Source: Thermoplasmata archaeon M9B2D (GTDB lineage Archaea; Thermoplasmatota; E2; DHVEG-1). Taken from it: 24,896 nt of DNA. Below the pieces are notes generated by a model. That model was given only the letters and a program-made list of their open reading frames with translations, was not told the DNA's origin and ran no database searches. The stretch's first letter is position 1; each line of letters opens with the position of its first letter. A program made the translations under genes and the position numbers. Location of the stretch: NCBI GenBank assembly GCA_002900555.1, contig MUGD01000017.1, positions 1-24,896 on the forward strand, in the 5' to 3' direction. Shown here in pieces: positions 1 through 6,217 of this stretch.

Positions 1-69
1 TAGTGTTACAACTAATGATTGAACGACCATCATTACTGTAACTATAATGATATATGATTTGTTTTTCAT
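1..69 (-). CDS. Secreted or membrane protein, 5' end only (cut by window edge)
   Basis: The minus strand opens with ATG at 69 and stays open for 23 codons to the window edge. The N-terminus begins MKNKSYIIIVTVMMVV, that is, two lysines and then a hydrophobic helix, the form of a signal peptide or signal anchor. A strong ribosome site (GGGGAGGAAG, about 76-85) precedes the ATG, and a TATA-like AT-rich element lies at 123-130. A perfect 6-bp hairpin (84-98) abuts the ribosome site in the leader. Nothing of the mature protein is visible, so no function can be given. Confidence comes from start, ribosome site, promoter and signal agreeing; it is reduced by the short length. Confidence 0.7.
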   Translation of the reverse strand, partial: MKNKSYIIIVTVMMVVQSLVVTL

Positions 70-83
70 CAGTATCTTCCTCC

Positions 84-98
84 CCTGCGAAGCGCAGG
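84..98 (-). promoter_or_regulatory. Leader hairpin touching the ribosome binding site
   Basis: The strand holds CCTGCG, a 3-base loop and CGCAGG, a perfect 6-bp stem. In the leader transcript of the gene starting at 69 its 3' arm runs directly into GGAGGAAG. It could tune ribosome access or be incidental; only the stem itself is seen. Confidence 0.35.
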
Positions 99-122
99 TA
101 GAATTTGTTATCCTGTGCATTG

Positions 123-130
123 ATTTAAAT
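123..130 (-). promoter_or_regulatory. TATA-like element for the gene at 1-69
   Basis: ATTTAAAT is self-complementary and lies about 55 bases before the ATG at 69. On the minus strand it would place transcript start near 100, giving a leader of about 30 bases that carries the hairpin and the ribosome site. Confidence 0.35.
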
Positions 131-212
131 GTTCCTATACGATAAAAATCAACGGGGAAAAAATAGTATTTTGATTTTAAGAGAGTGCGGTTTTTTCTTT
201 TTGTATCTAGGT

Positions 213-268
213 ATTAAAAAAATAAAAAAAGATACGAGGAATGATTAGCTTTTGGTGTATCCCTCGTT
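213..268 (-). terminator. Possible terminator of the C25-like gene
   Basis: On the minus strand, just after the stop at 271, ACGAGG (263-268) can pair with CCTCGT (235-240). Two T-rich runs follow (about 214-231). Stem plus T-tract fits transcription end; archaea often need only the T-tract. The loop is long, so the stem may not matter. Confidence 0.4.
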
Positions 269-270
269 TT

Positions 271-1641
271 TTAGTCTGTCGCGTATCCTCCTATTTTGAG
301 GCTGGGGTCACCAAAAAGGATGAACTCCTGAACGCTTTTACTATGTAGGAGATTGGTTCTGACTGGGAATTGTTTTACATAGTTGCAGAGGGCTTGCTGG
401 TGGAGGACCCCCAGTGTTTGTATCCCTTCTTGGCTATATAAACGGAACAGCTCGACCGCAAGGAACCCTCCATAGGTCTCTGCATCATCGGGGATGCCGT
501 TCCCATTGACGTCACCAGTTGACCCATAGCAGATATTTGTATTGGTCAGCGTCGCAATCGCCCCTGCATCTTTCTGTCGCACCAGACGCCATGCGATGCA
601 GTCATAGATACAATCCGCCATGGTGTATCCGGAGATATTCTGGATGACATTAACAATGTTTAAGACACAGACATCAAATTTCCCATGGATGCATTCACCA
701 AACACCCAGATCGGGTAGCGATCCTTATTTGTGAGTTTTGGGACATCTTTGTTTTGGAATGCGATAATCTCTTCGCCTTCGGGTAAGCCCATTCTGACCC
801 GATCGGTCCCGCCCTTGCCGCGTGTCATCAGAAATCCGCATCCCTGACTCACTGCGGTAAGAATGTCGGCTGGTCCTGTCAGAGTTCCTGTGGAGGTATA
901 CAGTTTCTGGATGTCAAACCCGGTCATGTAGCTTGTTGCGACATCACAGGTCTCTTCCCCCTCATAGCCTGGGTAGGCTGGGAAGCTGTCCCCACCGACT
1001 GCGATCATCCGGGTAAACCAGCTGCTGCCTGCGGTTGTGGTCTCATAGGTGATGATTTTTTCGACAACAATGGCGACTTCTTTTGCCGTCCGACAAGCAA
1101 GCCGTCCAATGGCAACATCAGGGGTGAGATCCAGTATGTCTTTGCCCCATTCCGCAAAGATGCCGTTGCCGTTTGAGTCCCAGTCGTCAAACTCACCGGT
1201 TTCGTTGTAAAGGTCCGCGAAATACAAATCTGTCAAAAACACGTTATATCCAGTCCCGTCGTCAAGATTGGAATAGCGGACAGGCACATGCCATCCAAGT
1301 CCTAAGAATTTTAATCCACCGACCAGGAGCACGTAGCTGATGTTCCAGGATTCCTTTGCGTCTTTGATCGCGTATTTGATTTGCTCTGCGTTGTCTCTGC
1401 CGGTGTAGTCTTTATAAATGTCTTCTGTGGTCAGTACGATAGTCTGAACACCGATTGTGTTTTTATGGTCGATGAGTGGTTGAAGATTTTTTGAAAAACT
1501 CTTTGGTGCGATACAGAGAAGGTCGTATGTGGTTTTCAGTGGTTGTGGGTTATTTGTTCTATTTGGGGTGTAGTATGAGCTTGCGCTAACAGCGGTGAAC
1601 AACAAAAGCCCTATAATTGCTATGATACATATTTTTTTCAT
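271..1641 (-). CDS. Secreted C25 (gingipain)-like protein with substituted catalytic His
   Basis: 456 residues from ATG 1641. This start is chosen over an upstream in-frame one at 1686 because GGAGGA (1651-1656) precedes it and it opens directly into a signal peptide (MKKICIIAIIGLLLF, cut near 20-22). C25 landmarks are in order: VLLVGG (104-109), VPVRY (119-123), TDLYFADLY (137-145) with an acidic Ca-type loop (DWDSNGNG), PDVAIGRL (174-181), and near the C-terminus FILFGDPSLKIGG (440-452). The family's nucleophile region is present as GECIHGKFD with Cys317. The His of the GHG motif is Lys276 in GKG (codon AAG, two base changes from a His codon). The protein has no PKD domain or C-terminal tail, unlike the intact C25 at 16462-18405. 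It is either an inactive homologue (binding or scaffold role) or uses another base. Family assignment is firm; loss of activity is inferred. Confidence 0.85.
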   Translation of the reverse strand: MKKICIIAIIGLLLFTAVSASSYYTPNRTNNPQPLKTTYDLLCIAPKSFSKNLQPLIDHKNTIGVQTIVLTTEDIYKDYTGRDNAEQIKYAIKDAKESWNISYVLLVGGLKFLGLGWHVPVRYSNLDDGTGYNVFLTDLYFADLYNETGEFDDWDSNGNGIFAEWGKDILDLTPDVAIGRLACRTAKEVAIVVEKIITYETTTAGSSWFTRMIAVGGDSFPAYPGYEGEETCDVATSYMTGFDIQKLYTSTGTLTGPADILTAVSQGCGFLMTRGKGGTDRVRMGLPEGEEIIAFQNKDVPKLTNKDRYPIWVFGECIHGKFDVCVLNIVNVIQNISGYTMADCIYDCIAWRLVRQKDAGAIATLTNTNICYGSTGDVNGNGIPDDAETYGGFLAVELFRLYSQEGIQTLGVLHQQALCNYVKQFPVRTNLLHSKSVQEFILFGDPSLKIGGYATD

Positions 1642-1740
1642 AGTGGTTATTCCTCCAATATCTACAATAGAGAAGAAGGATTCCACTAGTATATGAATAT
1701 AGTCTTGTGAAAGTTGGTCGAATAGGGAATTTGATACGAT

Positions 1741-1749
1741 TTTATATAA
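1741..1749 (-). promoter_or_regulatory. TATA element for the C25-like gene
   Basis: The minus strand reads TTATATAAA here. It would start a transcript near 1715 with a leader of about 75 bases before ATG 1641. Confidence 0.5.
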
Positions 1750-1952
1750 GAAATGTGTGAAAATACTGAAATGTTTTTTTTATTGTCCCCTCTGTGTTTC
1801 TTTATAGATACATTAAAAAAACAAGAAAATGGAGGTGAACTTTCTTTTCTCTTACCTCTTCCATAACAATGAAACCACTCATGATAAGGAAAAGAAAAAG
1901 CAGAAAAAAAATTAAAAAATAAAGGATTTAGGTAGATGTCCTGTTTTTCTTC

Positions 1953-2654
1953 TTATGTGACGTTAAAGGTGCTGTCTGGGATATCTGCGAAGGAATAATT
2001 CCTAAATACAAAGTCCATGGTCATGGTTATCTCTTGCATTGTCATGTCCATATATGCTTTTAATGGGACTCCTTTCTCATTCCAGATCCATATTTTTACC
2101 GACATGAGACTGTCGCCTAGTAATGGGATGTCATACTCGATGACAGTGGTCAGTTTTCCGTCTATGATTTCTGTTTCAAAGTCTGTGATGCTCTGGTTGT
2201 TCAGAAGGTCTTTGATCATTTTCGGATCGAGGTATTGTAACGATGTCACATAGGATGGGACTTCTGTGGTCAGGACGTATTTGCCTTCTGCGAGGCTATA
2301 GACATAGGTTCCTTCAGGACGAACGATTACTGAAAGTGTGGTTGTGATGCCTGCAGTCTGGCTTGTTATTTCTTCTTTTAGATACGGTTTTTCTTGCCAC
2401 ACTTTCATGGTCATGGTCTGTGTTCCGTACTGTGGCATCGTGATCGTCGCATAAATCTCATAATACATTGATCCGATGGAGTCAGCTTTTGATAAAATTG
2501 TTTCAAGTGACTCTGGTTCCGGTGATGTTGAATTTATTGGTGATTGATCAGCTGTGGTGCTTGGTTGAAAACTCCCACTGACTGCGGCAATGACCACGAT
2601 CGCTGCGATTGCTATTCCCGCTATTCCAACCATTAGATAGTGTTTTTTCATCAT
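1953..2654 (-). CDS. Membrane-anchored LolA/lipoprotein-sorting-fold-like protein
   Basis: 233 residues, starting MMKK at 2654 (or 2651). AGGAGA (2664-2669) about nine bases upstream supports this start. Residues about 8-28 are a strongly hydrophobic segment rich in Ile/Ala/Val; with no clear cleavage site or lipobox Cys it is more likely a signal anchor. A Ser/Thr/Pro linker follows (about 30-48). The rest alternates short beta strands and turns, with MTMKVWQEKPYLKEE, GTYVYSLAEGKYVLTTE and a C-terminal strand block. This arrangement is typical of the LolA-like half-barrel found in archaeal secreted proteins that may bind lipid or a hydrophobic ligand. It lies between two unrelated secreted-protein genes with its own TATA-like element, so context gives no partner. 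Fold assignment is by pattern only; function unknown. Confidence 0.75.
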   Translation of the reverse strand: MMKKHYLMVGIAGIAIAAIVVIAAVSGSFQPSTTADQSPINSTSPEPESLETILSKADSIGSMYYEIYATITMPQYGTQTMTMKVWQEKPYLKEEITSQTAGITTTLSVIVRPEGTYVYSLAEGKYVLTTEVPSYVTSLQYLDPKMIKDLLNNQSITDFETEIIDGKLTTVIEYDIPLLGDSLMSVKIWIWNEKGVPLKAYMDMTMQEITMTMDFVFRNYSFADIPDSTFNVT

Positions 2655-3022
2655 TTTTTTCTTTCTCCTATTTAACCTTAAGTATTTTTTCCTTTCTTAT
2701 CCTACATAAATATTCTCTGTCAAAATATCAAAACGACGAAGCGTCCTTCCTAAAAAAGAGAACTACTTCACGTTTAGGAGAAATGGATATGCTAGTGCGT
2801 GTACAGACTTCTTCGTATTTTCGTAAAAAAAAACAAAAAGGGAACCAAAGGTCACGAGTTTCTCGTAGGTTTTTTAGGGATAGCTGTGTAGCAAGAACGA
2901 TATGGAATGTGAGGCAGATAGACGTGGTGGGGGGTATGTGAAAAACAGTTATCGTGTTCCGTGCAGCAGTCAAAGCATTTATATCATGGTAGTTGTTTTA
3001 ATATATCACAGGGGGTTTATTT
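2655..3022. other. Intergenic region with divergent promoters
   Basis: 368 bases with no convincing gene. A TATA-like stretch at 2705-2713 suits the minus gene at 2654. Another (ATTTATAT, 2977-2984) suits the plus gene at 3023. Short open frames on both strands around 2728-2973 lack ribosome sites, overlap each other and have no recognisable domain, so they are not annotated. Confidence 0.5.
2977..2984 (+). promoter_or_regulatory. TATA element of the PKD-tail gene
   Basis: ATTTATAT lies about 30 bases before an inferred transcript start near 3007. The leader would be about 15 bases, holding AGGGGGT (3010-3016) directly before a CTG at 3023. The geometry supports translation beginning at 3023 rather than at 3062. 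Confidence 0.55.
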
Positions 3023-3556
3023 CTGAAAAAACATCTGGTAAAAATTTGTAGTGCATGGGTAGTGATGGTGTTTCTGTTTAGTGGGAGTTCCTATGCGTTC
3101 CATACGGGTATCAGTGATACATCTCAAGTGAAAACGACAGGGTTGAATAACCGAAACCCTAACCCGCCTGAAATCACCGGACCCTCTGAAGGAACCATCA
3201 ATACTCGGTACTTTTACAATTTTCTTCTCACCGACCCGGATGGGGATTCTCTCAAAACGATTCTGATAGAATGGGGTGGATGGGATAGCGATAATAGAAC
3301 CTATATCTGTTTTTTATGTCAGGGTGGTCCTCTGCCAAATGGTTCACTGTTTGAATATGGTCACCGGTGGGGGGCAGCTGGTACCTTTACCATTCGGGCG
3401 AAAGTGTGGGATATGTATGACAATGAAAGTGATTGGGGGACTCTTACTGTAACAATGCCATACTCCGCTCCTAGGCTGTTCCCTCGTTTTTTAACGTTGT
3501 TGTTTGAGCGGTTCCCTGATGCGTTCTCGCTTCTCCGACACCTCATGAGAGATTAA
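3023..3556 (+). CDS. Secreted single-PKD protein with LERFP-type C-terminal tail; probable CTG start
   Basis: The first conventional start in this frame is GTG 3062, but it begins inside a hydrophobic stretch and has no ribosome site. Extending the frame to CTG 3023 gives a complete signal peptide (start KKHLVKICSAWVVMVF, cleavage after SSYA) placed 6-7 bases behind AGGGGGT. I therefore annotate 3023 as start: 177 residues. After the signal comes one PKD-type beta sandwich, beginning PPEITGPSEG and ending LTVTMPYS, then a tail LFERFPDAFSLLRHLMRD. The same PKD-plus-tail layout ends the C25 peptidase at 16462-18405. There is no catalytic domain, so this could be a stand-alone adaptor or the remnant of a larger protein. 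The CTG could be a true rare start, a mutated ATG or a sequencing error. Confidence 0.75.
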   Translation: MKKHLVKICSAWVVMVFLFSGSSYAFHTGISDTSQVKTTGLNNRNPNPPEITGPSEGTINTRYFYNFLLTDPDGDSLKTILIEWGGWDSDNRTYICFLCQGGPLPNGSLFEYGHRWGAAGTFTIRAKVWDMYDNESDWGTLTVTMPYSAPRLFPRFLTLLFERFPDAFSLLRHLMRD

Positions 3557-3584
3557 CTCTTTTTTTCTCGTATGCGTTCGCATA
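3557..3584 (+). terminator. T-tract and short hairpin after the PKD-tail gene
   Basis: A run of seven T's starts four bases after the stop. It is followed by TATGCG (3571-3576), two T's and CGCATA (3579-3584), a perfect 6-bp stem. In archaea the T-tract alone can end transcription. Confidence 0.45.
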
Positions 3585-3623
3585 AAAAGAAACAGGATCG
3601 TGTACCACGTGAGTGAGTAGAAG

Positions 3624-3683
3624 ACTCCGGGGTGGGAGGAAAGTTAATGAATAAGGAATAAAAAAACTTTACTTCCCCGGAGT
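3624..3683. other. Large imperfect hairpin
   Basis: ACTCCGGGG (3624-3632) is exactly complementary to CCCCGGAGT (3675-3683). Inside it AAAGTT (3640-3645) pairs with AACTTT (3665-3670), leaving a small internal loop and a 19-base AT-rich terminal loop. It lies about 70 bases after the PKD-tail gene. It may protect or end that transcript, or be an independent structured element. Confidence 0.5.
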
Positions 3684-4029
3684 TAGGTTCAGGAATAAAA
3701 TGTGTGTTTATAAAGATTCGGATGACTTTTCTTTCCCAAGATTTTTTTAGGAGAGGGCTGGTGTGGTCGTGAACCGTTATATACGGATTTGTAGGCAGTC
3801 ACAGAATTCCTGTGGTATTTGCCCTGATGTCGCGCAATTCATGTGTTTAGGAAGTACCGGTAAGTGAAGATATTTGGTTTCTTTGACGTGCTTGTTGTTC
3901 TTATAAGAGCGCTTTTGTCGTTTGTATCAGCACATCCGTGTCAATACGTTTCCATTTTGCGATTTTTCCAGGTACGTGTTTTTTTCGAAAAATTGAGGTG
4001 AATTTGGGAATAAATTGGGAAAAAGTTTA

Positions 4030-4043
4030 TTAACAATTGTTAA
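4030..4043. promoter_or_regulatory. Perfect 14-bp palindrome, possible operator
   Basis: TTAACAATTGTTAA is its own reverse complement, and TTAACAATTA continues directly from its right half, giving a tandem TTAACAATT. Dimeric regulators bind such sites. It lies about 140 bases upstream of the TATA element of the gene at 4244, farther than usual for an archaeal repressor. No regulator gene is seen in the window. Confidence 0.35.
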
Positions 4044-4182
4044 CAATTACAGTTATATGGGGAAAAAATAGGAAATGTAAAAATTTTATCATTTCTTTCC
4101 TCCCTTGAAATATAATTCACCTTGCATTTCCTTTATTCCCCCCTTTTTTCTTTTCTTATGAATTTTTATTAGTTCCAAACAT

Positions 4183-4193
4183 TTAAATATAAA
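4183..4193 (+). promoter_or_regulatory. TATA element for the small secreted protein at 4244
   Basis: TTTAAATATAA gives an inferred transcript start near 4215 and a leader of about 30 bases with a GGGGGA ribosome site before ATG 4244. Confidence 0.55.
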
Positions 4194-4243
4194 TCCACAT
4201 GTTGTCACTTCATGACCTGGCATAGCCATGGGGGAATACAACC

Positions 4244-4585
4244 ATGAAATATGAAATTCTAGGAATATGTACATGTATCCTTTTGGTAGCACCGGCTGTT
4301 GCTGCTGTTACCAACCTTAACGATGGAACACGAATGCTTCCTTTTTCAAACTCATCTGATATACGACAAGCATTCATCTTTGGGAGATATACAAATGTAA
4401 CTGCGCAAGGCGAATACCTCGTCATCGAGGCAGTGAGGTTATGGGTAATCTATAAGGAACCCAGATCATTTGACCGTTTTCCTCCAGGGACGCTTGTCAC
4501 CTTTAAGATGTATACCGCGTATGGACAGATGTTCAAGAACATAGAATTCCTCTTCCTTCATGTCGAACTTGTTGTCGTGTCCTAA
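4244..4585 (+). CDS. Small secreted protein, paralogue of the one at 20781
   Basis: 113 residues. ATG 4244 is preceded by GGGGGA (about 4230-4235). The N-terminus MKYEILGICTCILLVAPAVA is a signal peptide with an A-x-A type cut. The mature part shows the pattern F-G-R-x-x-N-V-T, then beta strands (YLVIEAVRLWVI), a Pro/Phe turn (RFPPGT), and a last block Y-G-Q-M-F-K-N-x-E-F-L-F. The secreted protein at 20781-21152 has the same order: I-G-K-x-x-N-I-S, a strand with YTFRVDWILIII, a PP turn, then F-H-G-L-I-K-E-G-R-I-F-G. I take them as two members of one small family, probably a single beta-rich domain. Function is unknown. The next gene begins 181 bases on with its own promoter. Confidence 0.75.
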   Translation: MKYEILGICTCILLVAPAVAAVTNLNDGTRMLPFSNSSDIRQAFIFGRYTNVTAQGEYLVIEAVRLWVIYKEPRSFDRFPPGTLVTFKMYTAYGQMFKNIEFLFLHVELVVVS

Positions 4586-4679
4586 CACAGTGCAGCAAAC
4601 CAAGATTTTACTGTAGTTTGTGTTCATTTCACATTTTCTGTTTTATTTCATCATAGTGCTATGCATAAAAAAAACCACG

Positions 4680-4703
4680 TTTGAATCCGTGTCACTGCTT
4701 CTA
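4680..4703 (+). repeat. Intergenic motif, copy 1
   Basis: This copy contains GAATCCGTGTCACTGCTTC. It matches the copy at 6058-6081 at 21 of 25 aligned positions and is similar to copies at 20633-20655 and (reverse) 9031-9049. It lies between the stop at 4585 and the start at 4766. Confidence 0.45.
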
Positions 4704-4718
4704 TTTGCGTACGGATAA

Positions 4719-4728
4719 GCTTTTAAAG
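4719..4728 (+). promoter_or_regulatory. TATA-like element for the AttH/CrtC-like gene
   Basis: GCTTTTAAAG would start a transcript near 4750. The leader would be about 16 bases and would carry the GGAGG at 4754-4758 that serves ATG 4766. Confidence 0.45.
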
Positions 4729-4765
4729 GAGGAAATGTTAAAATTAACAGAGTGGAGGCAAATTC

Positions 4766-6004
4766 ATGAGAAAATTCACCGTGTCTCTTATTGCAGTGTG
4801 CATCATTTTTTGTCTGCAGATAGACACTGGTTGGTTCGTCCATGGGGAGCAGAGCACTGCTCATAGTTACGGTCAGAATTATACCATACCAAAACCACCG
4901 ACGTCTCGTATTTTACCATTTCGCCAGGTTATCGGGTCCAATGACGAAGGGTCACATGATAGAGAAAACTCCACTCATCAGGAATGGTGGTATTTTATCG
5001 CATTCTTCAACAGCAACGACAGTGAACTGAAAAACTGGTCGATGATGGTCAGTTTTAATCAGATGGCATTAATCGATATATTATTCTGCGCTGTCTTTGA
5101 GGACGGCACTAATCGAAGCTATGGGGGGACGAGTACCACATGGACGGGAACACTGACTGCTGCGAAATCAGGAGTAAATGTTTCCTTTTTAAACTCAACG
5201 GTGAAAGGGAGATATCCCCGATGGGTAATCGATGCTCGATACAATGAATCACAGGATGATGCTGTTGTGGTGAATGTCACGTATACCGCACAGTCATTGC
5301 CACTATGGCTATTTATGAATTTGGGATACAACCGCTCCAGAAGCCATCTTGGTCATTACTGCATCATCACTAGTGATGTACAGGGAACCGTGACCATAAA
5401 TAAAACAACCTACATGGTTCATGGCGTTGGGTACCATGAACATTCTTGGGGAAACGTAAAGCAAAAACCCCCTGCCTCTCTCTGTTCTTTCACTGAAAGA
5501 CAACAGGCGATTCGCGGTGATATTCCATTGTGGCAGGTGCTGTTAGACGCCTGGGATTGGACGTCGATTTTTTTGGAGAACGGGTGGAATATTTTTGTTG
5601 CAAAGATCTGTCAGCAATCACCCATCTCAAGGGTTTTCCCTGGGAGTCTTTGGGTGACGCCCGATGGTGAAAATATCACTGAATGTCGGTATTTTGACTT
5701 TGAATATTTAGAGACAATCAATACGTCCATCCCGACGATTCAGATACCCACAAAAATTCACATTAACGCATTTTTTGTACGAGTGTTCCTACGGAATCCA
5801 TCGGAAGGATTGGTCCGATTAGATCTAATCATTGAGGTCGTGAATCGTGGAGAGTACACTTGGCATGATCCTGAGGTTTCTTTTGGGGTGTGGGAATGCC
5901 CCTGTACAGTAGAGGGGACTCTTTCGTGGGGGATACACCATGTCAAGTTACAGGGACACGCAATGTTGGAGATAACGCGAGCAGCGATGGCTCCTCCATC
6001 GTGA
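4766..6004 (+). CDS. Secreted AttH/CrtC-like (lipocalin-type hydratase fold) protein
   Basis: 412 residues. ATG 4766 follows GGAGG at 4754-4758. Residues 1-27 are a signal peptide. The family's N-terminal motif is HQEWWYF (71-77). The mid-protein motif is GVGYHEHSWGN (220-230) followed by WDWTSIFLENGWN (263-275). These are hallmarks of the AttH/CrtC family, two lipocalin-like barrels whose known members include carotenoid 1,2-hydratase and AttH, implicated in secondary metabolism. No carotenoid gene lies nearby, so the substrate cannot be named. There are 13 N-x-S/T sequons, dense for its length, suggesting N-glycosylation. A short version of an intergenic motif lies both upstream (4680) and downstream (6058). 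Family assignment good, reaction unknown. Confidence 0.75.
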   Translation: MRKFTVSLIAVCIIFCLQIDTGWFVHGEQSTAHSYGQNYTIPKPPTSRILPFRQVIGSNDEGSHDRENSTHQEWWYFIAFFNSNDSELKNWSMMVSFNQMALIDILFCAVFEDGTNRSYGGTSTTWTGTLTAAKSGVNVSFLNSTVKGRYPRWVIDARYNESQDDAVVVNVTYTAQSLPLWLFMNLGYNRSRSHLGHYCIITSDVQGTVTINKTTYMVHGVGYHEHSWGNVKQKPPASLCSFTERQQAIRGDIPLWQVLLDAWDWTSIFLENGWNIFVAKICQQSPISRVFPGSLWVTPDGENITECRYFDFEYLETINTSIPTIQIPTKIHINAFFVRVFLRNPSEGLVRLDLIIEVVNRGEYTWHDPEVSFGVWECPCTVEGTLSWGIHHVKLQGHAMLEITRAAMAPPS

Positions 6005-6057
6005 CATTGTTTGATGATTTCACAAAGGGATGGTTTGTGTAGAAAAGCTATGGTGTC

Positions 6058-6081
6058 TTTGAAACCATATCACTGCTTCTC
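6058..6081 (+). repeat. Intergenic motif, copy 2
   Basis: This copy contains GAAACCATATCACTGCTTC, in direct orientation with copy 1. The two flank the AttH/CrtC-like gene 1.38 kb apart. It lies 54 bases after that gene's stop, between convergent genes. Confidence 0.45.
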
Positions 6082-6217
6082 TATGGTCCTTCCCTGGTTT
6101 TCCAGTATCATGTCCCTTAGAGGTTTTATCAAGTAAATCCGAGAAAAAGTTGACTCTCCATTAGTTTTTTTTCCTTGGGACTGTATCCGACTACGTAGAA
6201 AGAATCTCCTGTGAGAA

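Larger units (their letters stand above)
3557..4243. other. Gene-free region of 687 bases
   Basis: No open frame here has a ribosome site, a signal peptide or a recognisable motif. The region contains a large imperfect hairpin (3624-3683), a promoter-like TTATATA around 3778-3784, a small CACAG/CTGTG inverted repeat near 3800, a perfect 14-bp palindrome (4030-4043) and the TATA element of the gene at 4244. A non-coding RNA is possible in 3780-3960, but I see no family signature. Confidence 0.45.

Noticed and set aside
2609..2973. Short frames on both strands between the LolA-like and PKD-tail genes
   Set aside because: They overlap each other and the promoters, have no ribosome sites and contain no recognisable motif.
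3778..3960. Possible non-coding RNA after a TTATATA element
   Set aside because: There is no known RNA signature, no tRNA-type TPsiC arm and no terminator; kept only as a remark in the intergenic entry.
4681..4866. Overlapping frame starting at ATG 4735 behind AAAGGAGG, just upstream of the AttH/CrtC-like gene
   Set aside because: The AAAGGAGG overlaps the probable TATA element, so it would not be transcribed. The protein has no features, and ATG 4766 has its own GGAGG and a signal peptide.
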